Shown: one piece after another, positions 50,571-57,950 of the stretch
How positions within the stretch are numbered: position 1 is the first letter of the stretch
Layout: every line of letters begins with the position of its first letter
NCBI RefSeq assembly: GCF_014842875.1
Contig: NZ_JACYXZ010000005.1
Location: 124,001 to 188,000, forward strand
Source: Nocardioides donggukensis
GTDB lineage: Bacteria > Actinomycetota > Actinomycetes > Propionibacteriales > Nocardioidaceae
Reading direction: 5' to 3'
Length of the DNA: 64,000 bases
The notes under the pieces: model-generated
What the model saw: only the letters and a program-made list of their open reading frames with translations
Databases searched by the model: none
What the model was told of the DNA's origin: nothing
Program-made: the position numbers and the translations under genes

Positions 50571-51680
50571 GTGGTGTCGAAGGGCTCGACCGATCACCCG
50601 GGCGCGGGCGACGAGGGGAACCCGTCGCGGGACGTGCGCGACGAGGACGGCTTCGACGTTGCCGCGGTGTCCGCATGGCTGCGCGCGCACGCCGAGGCCG
50701 ACTTCGCCGACACGGTGGCCGCCGACCCGGAGGTCCGGCAGTTCCCCGGGGGCGCCTCGAACCTCACCTACCTGCTGCGCTACCCCGACCGGGACCTGAT
50801 CCTGCGCCGCCCGCCCGGCGGTCGCAAGGCGAAGGGCGCCCACGACATGGGTCGCGAGTTCCGGATCCAGTCGGCGCTGGCGCCGGTCTTCGCGCTGGTG
50901 CCGCGGATGGTCGGGCACTGCGAGGACGAGTCGGTGATCGGCTCGGAGTTCTACGTGATGGAGAAGGTCGAGGGCACGATCCTGCGCCAGGACCTGCCGC
51001 CGGGGATGGACCTCTCGCCCGAGCAGGTCTCCCAGCTGTGCCGCAACGCGATCGATGTGCTGATCGACCTGCACGGCGTCGACGTCACCACGCCCGGGCT
51101 CGCCGAGCTCGGCAAGGGCAGCGGGTACGTCGCCCGCCAGGTCGGCGGCTGGTCGAGCCGGTTCCGGGCCGCGCGCACCGAGGACGTGGGCGACTTCGAG
51201 CCGGTGATGGCCTGGCTCGACGAGCACCAGCCCGACGACGTCGCGACCTGCCTGATCCACAACGACTTCCGCTTCGACAACCTGGTCCTCGACAGCGACG
51301 ACCCGCTGAGGGTCGTCGGCGTCCTCGACTGGGAGATGGCCACCCTCGGGGACCCCCTGATGGACCTCGGCGGGATGGCCGCCTACTGGATCCAGGCCGA
51401 CGACGACGAGACCTTCCACCTCTTCCGACGCCAGCCGACCACCGCCCCGGGCATGTGGACCCGCGCCGAGGTGGTCGCCTACTACGGCGAGCGCACCGGG
51501 CTCACGGTCACGCCGGAGCAGTGGCGCTTCTACGAGGTGTTCGGGCTGTTCCGGCTCGCGGTGATCGCCCAGCAGATCTACTACCGCTACTTCCACGGCC
51601 AGACCAGCAACCCGTCGTACGCCGTCTTCGGGGACGTCGCGAAGTACCTCGAGACGCGCTGCGCACGGGTGATCGGCTGA
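50571..51680 (+). CDS. APH-family phosphotransferase (ACAD10/11 kinase-domain type)
   Basis: Kinase-like protein of 369 residues. The N-lobe has FPGGASNLTYLLRY near residue 58 and LILRRPP with the ATP-binding Lys region. The catalytic loop is LIHNDFRFDNLV near 228 and the metal-binding motif is GVLDWEMATLGDPLMD near 247. This arrangement is that of the kinase domain fused to acyl-CoA dehydrogenase in ACAD10/11, and of LvaA, which phosphorylates 4-hydroxyvaleryl-CoA in Pseudomonas putida. It starts with GTG immediately after the SDR stop. An antibiotic phosphotransferase role is unlikely in this context. Confidence 0.87.
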   Translation: MVSKGSTDHPGAGDEGNPSRDVRDEDGFDVAAVSAWLRAHAEADFADTVAADPEVRQFPGGASNLTYLLRYPDRDLILRRPPGGRKAKGAHDMGREFRIQSALAPVFALVPRMVGHCEDESVIGSEFYVMEKVEGTILRQDLPPGMDLSPEQVSQLCRNAIDVLIDLHGVDVTTPGLAELGKGSGYVARQVGGWSSRFRAARTEDVGDFEPVMAWLDEHQPDDVATCLIHNDFRFDNLVLDSDDPLRVVGVLDWEMATLGDPLMDLGGMAAYWIQADDDETFHLFRRQPTTAPGMWTRAEVVAYYGERTGLTVTPEQWRFYEVFGLFRLAVIAQQIYYRYFHGQTSNPSYAVFGDVAKYLETRCARVIG

Positions 51681-52354
51681 TGGGCCAGGTCCTGCTGGTG
51701 CGGCACGGCCAGGCCTCGTGGGGCGCCGACGACTACGACCTGCTCTCGCCGCTGGGCTGGGAGCAGTCCCGGATGCTCGGCCACGCGCTGGCCGCCCGGG
51801 CGACCACCCCCGACCTGCTGGTGCAGGGCGGCATGCGCCGGCACCGGGAGACCGCCTCCGCCGTGGTGGAGAAGGCCGGGTGGGAGGCGATGGAGGTGGT
51901 CAACGACGGCGGCTGGAACGAGTTCGACCACGTCGGCATGCTCGCGGCGGCGCCGGATCCGGAGTTCGCCGGCTCCGAGCCGACGGCGGCGGAGTTCCAG
52001 GGCTGGTTCGAGGCCGCCACCGACCGCTGGACCTCCGGGGGGACCGGCTACTCCGAGTCCTACGCCGAGTTCGCGGAGCGGATCGGGGCCGCGCTGGCCC
52101 GCACCACCGAGCTGGCGGGGGCGAGCTCCACGGCGGTGGTGTTCACCTCGGGTGGCGCGATCTCCTGGGTGGCGGCGTCCCTGCTGACCGGATCGACCTC
52201 CCCCGACCCGGCGACGACGAGCCTGTGGGGTCAGCTGAACAAGGTGGTCGTGAACACCTCGATCACCAAGGTGGTCACCGGTCGCCGCGGCGCGACGCTG
52301 GTCTCGTTCAACGAGCACTCGCACCTCGAGGGTGGCGGGCTGACCTACCGCTGA
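51680..52354 (+). CDS. histidine phosphatase family protein
   Basis: Protein of 224 residues. The N-terminal phosphoglycerate-mutase-like motif VLLVRHGQASWG carries the phospho-accepting His9. The region expected to hold the second catalytic His (usually SHGG or THGG) reads VVFTSGGAISW near residue 154-164, so that His appears to be replaced by Ser. The enzyme may be altered or rely on another residue. It starts at an ATG overlapping the kinase stop by one base and ends the four-gene operon. It could remove phosphate from a product of the upstream kinase. Confidence 0.82.
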   Translation: MGQVLLVRHGQASWGADDYDLLSPLGWEQSRMLGHALAARATTPDLLVQGGMRRHRETASAVVEKAGWEAMEVVNDGGWNEFDHVGMLAAAPDPEFAGSEPTAAEFQGWFEAATDRWTSGGTGYSESYAEFAERIGAALARTTELAGASSTAVVFTSGGAISWVAASLLTGSTSPDPATTSLWGQLNKVVVNTSITKVVTGRRGATLVSFNEHSHLEGGGLTYR

Positions 52355-52360
52355 GGCTCG

Positions 52361-52411
52361 AACGTGGCCTTGAGGGCCGCCGGGGCCGCTGGGGCCCTTG
52401 GCCTTCGTTGC
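52361..52411. terminator. imperfect hairpin between convergent genes
   Basis: AACG-t-GGCC...GGGCC pairs with GGGCCC...GGCC-tt-CGTT around a GC-rich loop. It probably terminates the phosphatase operon and the convergent SDR. Confidence 0.4.
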
Positions 52412-52412
52412 C

Positions 52413-53162
52413 TCAGACCATCCGCTTGAACAGTGGCAGCGGCGCGTGCTTCATGACCACGCTCAGCGGCGCCCAGGGCAGCGCCGGCACGCAGGCGGAG
52501 GCCTTCTCCTTCTCGATGGCCGACACCATGGCGCGCACCCCCTTCTCGGTCGAGGCGAGCATCGGGCTGGCACCGCTGGAGCGGCTGTTCATCTCCGAGG
52601 CGATGTAGCCGGGGTAGAGCACGGTCACCGCGATGTCGGTGCCGTGCACCTCTGCCCGGATCCCCTCGGCGAGGTGGGCGACCCCGGCCTTGGTGGCGGC
52701 GTAGGTCGCCAGCCCCTTGGGCAGGCCGCGCATCGCCGACATCGACGAGATCATCACGAAGTGACCCGAGCCCTGCGCGCGGAAGATCTGCATCGCCGCC
52801 TCGGACTGCGCCAGCGCGGCCACGAAGTTCGTCATCGCGGTCTCCCGGTTGGCGTCGTACCGGCCGGTGCCCAGCGGCGCGCCCTTCCCGAGGCCGGCGT
52901 TGACCACGATCCGGTCGATCCTGCCGAAGTCCGCGTGGAAGGCCTCGAAGACCTCGAACACCTGGGCGTCGTCGTTGACGTCGAGCGCCCGGACCTCGAC
53001 CCGGCGGTCGGGATCCTTGCCGGTGATCTCGGCCTTCAGCTCCTCGAGCCTGTCGGTGCGACGCGCGCACAGCGCCAGGTCGTGGCCGAGGTCGGCGAAC
53101 TGTCGCGCCATCTCGGCGCCGAGCCCGGCGCTGGCTCCGGTGATCAGGATGGTCTTGGCCAT
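52413..53162 (-). CDS. short-chain dehydrogenase/reductase
   Basis: Classical SDR of 249 residues. The NAD(P) motif is ILITGASAGLGAEMARQF with ALCARRTDRLEEL after strand 2; the Arg pair there favours NADP(H). The catalytic Ser is in VMISSMSAM and the Tyr/Lys in ATYAATKAGV near residue 155-159. The C-terminus (APLPLFKRMV) is basic and hydrophobic, perhaps for membrane contact. It converges on the four-gene operon and starts at the ATG at 53162, behind a GGGAGGA sequence 8 bases upstream. The substrate is unknown. Confidence 0.87.
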   Translation of the reverse strand: MAKTILITGASAGLGAEMARQFADLGHDLALCARRTDRLEELKAEITGKDPDRRVEVRALDVNDDAQVFEVFEAFHADFGRIDRIVVNAGLGKGAPLGTGRYDANRETAMTNFVAALAQSEAAMQIFRAQGSGHFVMISSMSAMRGLPKGLATYAATKAGVAHLAEGIRAEVHGTDIAVTVLYPGYIASEMNSRSSGASPMLASTEKGVRAMVSAIEKEKASACVPALPWAPLSVVMKHAPLPLFKRMV

Positions 53163-53221
53163 GGGTCCATCCTCCCTCAGCCAGGTGAGGGGACCGGCGT
53201 GTGGTCCGTCCCGGGCGGGTC

Positions 53222-53275
53222 AGGCTCTACGTTCTGCAGGTTTCTCAGGCCCAGAACCTGCAGAACGTAGAGCCT
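53222..53275. repeat. 54-base hairpin repeat, copy 1
   Basis: Two perfect 21-base arms (AGGCTCTACGTTCTGCAGGTT and its complement) enclose a 12-base loop. An almost identical copy lies at 54479-54532, so the two bracket the nuclease-like gene. Confidence 0.85.
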
Positions 53276-53355
53276 CGCGTTCACCTGCGGGCAGCGGGCC
53301 GGTCCCCGGGCGGGCGCCTGTGGATGACCACCTCGGGGAGGGCTCGGGTTGGGAG

Positions 53356-54444
53356 ATGCTCCCTGGCATGGCTGGGCATCCGTGGGATCCGGTGGCTCCG
53401 CGACCGCGGGGACTGGTCCGGCCGGTGCGGGTCGATCCCACCGGTGTCGCCGGGCCGACCCGGGGGAGGGCGGCCGGGCCGCGCTGGCGGCGTACCTCTC
53501 CGGGGTTCTTCGTGCCCGCCGAGGTCGACGCCTCCCTGCCCGAGCAGCGGGTGCTGGAGGCCTCGGTGCGGCTGCCGCCGGGTGCGGCGGTGACCGGCTG
53601 GGCCGCGTGCCGGTTGGCCGGGGCCGGTCTCGTCGACGGAGTGGCGCCGGACCGCCGGACGCCGTTGCCGGTGCCGCTCGCCCTCGGGGCGTGCGGCCGG
53701 ATCCGCCCGGACGAGCGGGTGCTGCTGCTCTACGATCCGCTGCCGGCCGGGGAGACCTGGGTCCGGTGCGGCGTCCCCGCCACGCGGCCGGTGCGGGCGA
53801 CGTTCGACGCGATGCGGCTGGCGCCGGACGAGCGGGAGGCCGCGGTGGCGCTGGACATGATGGCGGCGGCGCGGCTGGTCTCGATCGCCCGGGTGGCCGG
53901 CCACCTGCCCACGCGCGGTCGGGTGACCGGGATCGGTCGGGTGCGCCGCGGCCTGGAGCTCGCCGTCGAGGGCAGCCGTTCGCCCGGCGAGACCCGGCTC
54001 CGGCTGGTCTGGGTGCTGGACGCCGACCTGCCCGCGCCGCACGTGAACTGCCCGGTGCACGCCCGCGGCGGCCGGGACGACGGTCGGCTGCTCGGCATCG
54101 CCGACCTGCTCGACGAGGAGGCCGGGCTGGTCGTGGAGTACGACGGCGCCGACCATCGCGGTGCCCGTCGGCACTCGCGGGACGTCGAGCGGGAGGCACT
54201 CCTGCGCCGGCACGGGCTCGAGGTCACCCGGGTGACCGGCCCGGACCTGGCCGACGCCTCCGCCGTGGTCGACCGGCTGCTCGACGCCCGGCGGCGGTCC
54301 CGGTTCGCCGCTCCGGGGCAGCGGGCGTGGGAGGCCCGGCCGGTCGGTCCGTGGCTGGACCAGCACCTCGCGGAGCAGGAGGCTCTCGCCGAGCTGCACG
54401 CCGAGGCGATGGCGATGCCGGTCGTCGACCCGCCGCGGGGGTGA
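53356..54444 (+). CDS. nuclease-like protein (DUF559/Vsr-type C-terminal domain)
   Basis: Protein of about 362 residues. The C-terminal part (about residues 250-320) has LLGIADLLDEEAGLVVEYDG followed by ADHRGARRHSRDVEREALLR and HGLEVTRVTGPDL. This is the pattern of PD-(D/E)XK nuclease-fold proteins of the DUF559/very-short-patch-repair type: a Asp, then Glu-x-Asp, then a basic helix. The N-terminal two thirds (VLEASVRLPPGAAVTGWAAC) resembles the AbiEi-like region often found with it in actinobacteria. No methylase or toxin partner is adjacent. The start is uncertain (ATG 53356 or 53368). It lies between two hairpin repeats. Confidence 0.65.
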   Translation: MLPGMAGHPWDPVAPRPRGLVRPVRVDPTGVAGPTRGRAAGPRWRRTSPGFFVPAEVDASLPEQRVLEASVRLPPGAAVTGWAACRLAGAGLVDGVAPDRRTPLPVPLALGACGRIRPDERVLLLYDPLPAGETWVRCGVPATRPVRATFDAMRLAPDEREAAVALDMMAAARLVSIARVAGHLPTRGRVTGIGRVRRGLELAVEGSRSPGETRLRLVWVLDADLPAPHVNCPVHARGGRDDGRLLGIADLLDEEAGLVVEYDGADHRGARRHSRDVEREALLRRHGLEVTRVTGPDLADASAVVDRLLDARRRSRFAAPGQRAWEARPVGPWLDQHLAEQEALAELHAEAMAMPVVDPPRG

Positions 54445-54478
54445 GGGGGGGTGCTGGTGGCCGGGTCCCTGGTGGCTC

Positions 54479-54532
54479 AGGCTCTACGTTCTGCAGGTTT
54501 CTCGGGCGCAGAACCTGCAGAACGTAGAGCCT
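54479..54532. repeat. 54-base hairpin repeat, copy 2
   Basis: The same 21-base arms as at 53222 are conserved exactly; only two loop positions differ (52 of 54 identical). It lies after the nuclease-like gene and before the TetR promoter. Confidence 0.85.
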
Positions 54533-54572
54533 CGCGCGCGGGCGGGGGCGACGACCCGTCTCACCCACATAA

Positions 54573-54610
54573 AGTCAGGCTTGACTGTTTCTTTCCTCAG
54601 GGTCCACGAT
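54573..54610 (+). promoter_or_regulatory. TetR operator and leaderless promoter candidate
   Basis: AGTCA-GGCT-TGACT (54573-54586) is an inverted repeat overlapping a -35-like TTGACT (54581-54586). CACGAT (54605-54610) lies 18 bases on and 6 bases before the GTG at 54617. Confidence 0.5.
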
Positions 54611-54616
54611 GGCCCG

Positions 54617-55231
54617 GTGAGCACCACGACCGCCGGGCGCGTCCCGCAGGAGGAGCGGACCCGCGCCATGCGGCACCGGCTCCTCGAGGCCTGCGTGGAC
54701 TGCCTCGTGGAGCACGGCTGGAGCGGCACCTCGACGACCCTGGTCTCGCAGCGGGCCGGGGTCAGCCGCGGGGCGCAGCTGCACCACTTCCCGACCAAGA
54801 ACGACCTCGTCGTCGCCGCGGTCGAGCACCTCACCGAGACCCGCGGCCGGGAGCTGGTCGCCGCCGCGGCCGCGCTGCCGCACGGCGAGCGGAGGACCAG
54901 GGCGGTCCTGCAGATGCTGGCCGACCACTTCACCAGCGCGGTGTTCAGCGCCGCCCTCGAGCTGTGGGTGGCGGCCCGCACCGACGAGACGCTGCTCGCC
55001 GCCGTCGCCCCGCTCGAGGCCCGGGTCGGCCGCGAGACCCACCGGCTGACCGTCGAGCTGCTCGGCTGCGACGAGTCGCGGCCCGGCGAGCGGGAGCTCG
55101 TGCAGGCCACCCTCGACCTGGTCCGTGGCCTCGGCCTGGCCGACACGATCACCGACGACGCCCGCCGCCGCGCACGGATCCTCGACCGCTGGGCCCTGAC
55201 CCTCGACACCGTCCTGAAGGAGCGCCCGTGA
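54617..55231 (+). CDS. TetR/AcrR-family transcriptional regulator
   Basis: Repressor of 204 residues. The helix-turn-helix (LLEACVDCLVEHGWSGTSTT, LVSQRAGVSRGAQLHHFPTK) covers about residues 17-60. The C-terminal ligand domain has FTSAVFSAALELWVAARTDE. It opens a seven-gene unit in which every junction to the window end overlaps by 4-8 bases, so it is probably the local repressor. An inverted repeat overlaps the likely -35. A fatty-acyl-CoA or terpenoid-CoA ligand is inferred from the operon. The GTG at 54617 is preferred to an ATG at 54581, which would translate the operator. Confidence 0.87.
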   Translation: MSTTTAGRVPQEERTRAMRHRLLEACVDCLVEHGWSGTSTTLVSQRAGVSRGAQLHHFPTKNDLVVAAVEHLTETRGRELVAAAAALPHGERRTRAVLQMLADHFTSAVFSAALELWVAARTDETLLAAVAPLEARVGRETHRLTVELLGCDESRPGERELVQATLDLVRGLGLADTITDDARRRARILDRWALTLDTVLKERP

Positions 55232-56031
55232 GCAACGACGTGCTGGAAGCCGTCCTCGCCGACCTGGCCGCCGAGGGGGACCTGCTGGAGCGCCTCGTCG
55301 CGCCGCTCGGCGAGACCGGCTGGCGGACGCCGACCCCCGCGGCCGGCTGGGACGTCGCCACCCAGGTCGCCCACCTTGCCTGGACCGACGAGGCCGCGGT
55401 GGCGGCCGCGGTCGCCGCGGGCGGCGACAAGGAGGCCTGGGACGCCCTCGTCCTGCGGGCGATGGCAGACCCGGACGGGTTCGTCGACACGGTCGCGCTC
55501 GAGGGTGGCCGGGTGTCGGCCGAGGAGCTGCTGGCCCGGTGGCGAGCGGCGCGTACGGCGCTGGCGCGGGCCCTGCGCGAGGTCCCGCAGGGCGAGCGGA
55601 TGCCGTGGTTCGGGCCGCCGATGTCGCCGACGTCGATGGCCACCGCCCGGTTCATGGAGACCTGGGCGCACTCCCTGGACGTGCACGAGGCGCTCGGCGC
55701 CGAGCCGGAGGTCTCCGACCGGGTCCGGCACGTCGCGCACATCGGCGTCCGCACCCGGGGCTTCGCCTACTCCGTGCACGGGCTGACCCCGCCGGACGAG
55801 GAGCCCCGCGTCGAGCTCGACGCACCGTCCGGCGAGACGTGGGCCTGGGGGCCGGAGGACGCGGCGCAGCGGGTGACCGGCCCGGCGTACGACTTCTGCC
55901 TGCTGGTCACCCAGCGCCGGCACCGCGACGACGTCGCGCTGGTCGCCGAGGGCGAGGATGCCGAGACCTGGTTGGGGATCGCGCAGGCCTTCGCCGGGCC
56001 GCCGGGTGGCGGACGGGAGCCGCGGGGATGA
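55228..56031 (+). CDS. TIGR03084-type DinB/mycothiol maleylpyruvate isomerase-fold protein
   Basis: Protein of 267 residues. The N-terminal DinB-like four-helix bundle has metal-binding His candidates in VATQVAHLAWTDE near residue 46 and in FMETWAHSLDVHEAL near 150. WFGPPMSPTSMATARFME is typical of the TIGR03084 group found in actinobacterial acyl-CoA gene clusters. A small C-terminal domain follows. Some relatives are mycothiol-dependent isomerases, but the reaction of this subgroup is unknown. The GTG overlaps the TetR stop, and the ATGA at its end overlaps the AtuA-like gene. Confidence 0.8.
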   Translation: MSNDVLEAVLADLAAEGDLLERLVAPLGETGWRTPTPAAGWDVATQVAHLAWTDEAAVAAAVAAGGDKEAWDALVLRAMADPDGFVDTVALEGGRVSAEELLARWRAARTALARALREVPQGERMPWFGPPMSPTSMATARFMETWAHSLDVHEALGAEPEVSDRVRHVAHIGVRTRGFAYSVHGLTPPDEEPRVELDAPSGETWAWGPEDAAQRVTGPAYDFCLLVTQRRHRDDVALVAEGEDAETWLGIAQAFAGPPGGGREPRG

Positions 56032-57950
56032 GCGGGGAGGGTCTCGAGACGCTCGCTGGCGCTCGCTCCTCGACCAGCGGGGAGGCTGGCGCTCGCTCCT
56101 CGACCACCGGGGACGCTGGCGCTCGCTCCTCGACCACCGGGGACGCTGGCGCTCGCTCCTCGACCTCCGGGGAGGGTGGCGCTCGCTCCTCGACCACCGG
56201 GGAGGCTGGCGCTCGCTCCTCGACCACCGGCGTGGTGCGGATCGGGAACTGCTCGGGCTTCTACGGCGACCGGCTCTCGGCGATGCGGGAGATGCTGGAG
56301 GGCGGCGAGCTGGACTACCTCACCGGCGACTACCTGGCCGAGCTGACGATGCTGATCCTCGGCAAGGACACGATGCGGGACCCGACGCTGGGGTACGCCC
56401 GCACCTTCGTCGGCCAACTCGAGGACTGCCTCGGCCTCGCCCTGGAGCGCCGGGTTCGGATCGTCAGCAACGCCGGCGGCCTCAACCCCGCCGGGCTGGC
56501 CGACAAGCTCCGCGAGGTCGCCAACGGGCTCGGCCTCGACCCGGCGATCGCGCACGTCGAGGGCGACGACCTCAGGCCGCGCGCGGAGGAACTGGGCTTG
56601 AGCGGGGCGCTGACCGCCAACGCCTACCTCGGCGGCTTCGGCATCGCCCGGGCGCTCGACGCCGGCGCCGACGTCGTGGTCACCGGCCGGGTCACCGACG
56701 CCAGCGTCGTGGTCGGCCCGGCGATCGCGCACCACGGCTGGTCCGAGACGTCGTACGACGAGCTGGCCGGCGCCGTCGTCGCCGGGCACGTGATCGAGTG
56801 CGGCACCCAGGCGACCGGTGGCAACTTCTCCGGCTTCCGCACGCTGCCGCGGACCGGTGAGCCGCTCGGCTTCCCGCTGGCCGAGGTGGCCGTCGACGGC
56901 TCGTGCGTGATCACCAAGCACGACGGCACCGGTGGCGCGGTCACCGTCGACACCGTGACCGCGCAGCTGGTCTACGAGATCCAGTCCACGCGCTACGTCG
57001 GCCCCGACGTCACCACCCGGCTCGACACGATCACCCTCGAGCAGGCCGGCGCCGACCGGGTCGCGATCAGCGGCGCCCGCGGCGAGGCGCCGCCGGAGCG
57101 GCTGAAGGTGTGCGTCAACGAGCTGGGCGGCCACCGCAACACCGTGGAGTTCGTGCTCACCGGGCTCGACGTCGAGGCCAAGGGCGTGTGGGTGCGCGAG
57201 CAGATGACCGCCGCGCTAGCGGGCCGCGAGCCGGCGGAGGTCGTGTGGTCGAGCACCTCCCACCCGCACCCGGACGCCGAGACCGAGGAGGCCGCCTCCT
57301 GCCTGCTGCGGTGCACGGTCAAGGACCCGGCCCCCGAGCCGGTCGGCAAGCCGTTCACGGCGGCGGCCGTCGAGCTGGCCCTCGGCTCCTACCCCGGCTT
57401 CACGATGACCGCGCCGCCCGGCCCGGCCACGCCGTACGGCGTCTACCGTCCGGCGTACGTCGACCGGTCCGAGGTCGCCCACACCGTCGTGCATGCGGAC
57501 GGTCGTCGCGAGGTCGTCCCGGACCCGGTCGCGCTGGCCGCCGGGCCGGACGAGTCGGACGGCCTGCGCCCCTCGCCGTACTCCGCGCCGCGGGACAGCC
57601 TGACCCGGCGGATGCCGCTCGGCACGTTCGTCCACGCGCGCTCCGGCGACAAGGGCGGCGACGCCAACCTGGGATTGTGGGTGGCCCACGACGGGTCGCC
57701 GAAGTACGACGAGCGGGTCACCTGGCTGACCAAGCTGATGAACCCCAAGAAGGTGCGCGAGCTGGTGCCCGAGGCGGCGGACCTCGAGATCGACGTCTAC
57801 TGCCTGCCGAACCTCGGCGGCGTCAACGTGCTCATCCACGGGCTACTCGGCGACGGTGTCGCCGCCTCCACCCGCTTCGACCCGCAGGCCAAGGGGCTCG
57901 GCGAGTGGGTGCGGTCGCGGCTGGTGCAGATCGAGGAGGGGCTGCTGTGA
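56028..57950 (+). CDS. atuA: AtuA-like (DUF1446) protein with N-terminal repeat insert
   Basis: Protein of 640 residues. Residues 5-69 are not native-looking: they are six 10-residue copies of AGARSSTTGD encoded by a palindromic-repeat-derived tandem array. The conserved domain starts at VVRIGNCSGFYGDRLSAM near residue 70, with RIVSNAGGLNPAGLADKL, VVTGRVTDASVVVGPAIAHH and GHVIECGTQATGGNFSGF. The C-terminal region has HARSGDKGGDANLGLWV. AtuA is required for acyclic terpene (citronellol/geraniol) catabolism in Pseudomonas, though its reaction is not settled. The neighbouring carboxylase and dehydrogenases fit such a pathway. The true N-terminus before the insertion was probably very short. Confidence 0.82.
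   Translation: MSGEGLETLAGARSSTSGEAGARSSTTGDAGARSSTTGDAGARSSTSGEGGARSSTTGEAGARSSTTGVVRIGNCSGFYGDRLSAMREMLEGGELDYLTGDYLAELTMLILGKDTMRDPTLGYARTFVGQLEDCLGLALERRVRIVSNAGGLNPAGLADKLREVANGLGLDPAIAHVEGDDLRPRAEELGLSGALTANAYLGGFGIARALDAGADVVVTGRVTDASVVVGPAIAHHGWSETSYDELAGAVVAGHVIECGTQATGGNFSGFRTLPRTGEPLGFPLAEVAVDGSCVITKHDGTGGAVTVDTVTAQLVYEIQSTRYVGPDVTTRLDTITLEQAGADRVAISGARGEAPPERLKVCVNELGGHRNTVEFVLTGLDVEAKGVWVREQMTAALAGREPAEVVWSSTSHPHPDAETEEAASCLLRCTVKDPAPEPVGKPFTAAAVELALGSYPGFTMTAPPGPATPYGVYRPAYVDRSEVAHTVVHADGRREVVPDPVALAAGPDESDGLRPSPYSAPRDSLTRRMPLGTFVHARSGDKGGDANLGLWVAHDGSPKYDERVTWLTKLMNPKKVRELVPEAADLEIDVYCLPNLGGVNVLIHGLLGDGVAASTRFDPQAKGLGEWVRSRLVQIEEGLL
56040..56234 (+). repeat. palindromic repeat with six-fold 30-base expansion inside the AtuA-like gene
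   Basis: GGTCTCGAGACGCTC (56040-56054) is one end of the element. It is followed by six 30-base units starting GCTGGCGCTCGCTCCTCGAC at 56055, 56085, 56115, 56145, 56175 and 56205. The 195 bases are 65 codons and keep the frame. Confidence 0.9.

Noticed and set aside
50571-51680. Aminoglycoside resistance phosphotransferase
   Set aside because: The APH-type fold is present, but the operon with acyl-CoA dehydrogenase and SDR and the ACAD10/11-like motifs point to acyl-CoA metabolism.
53222-54532. Hairpin pair considered as terminal inverted repeats of an insertion sequence
   Set aside because: Each copy is itself a complete hairpin rather than one half of a terminal repeat, and the enclosed protein is not a transposase. 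No target-site duplication could be recognised.
56055-56234. CRISPR-like regular repeats
   Set aside because: The 30-base units are directly adjacent with no unique spacers, are translated in frame, and no cas genes are present.
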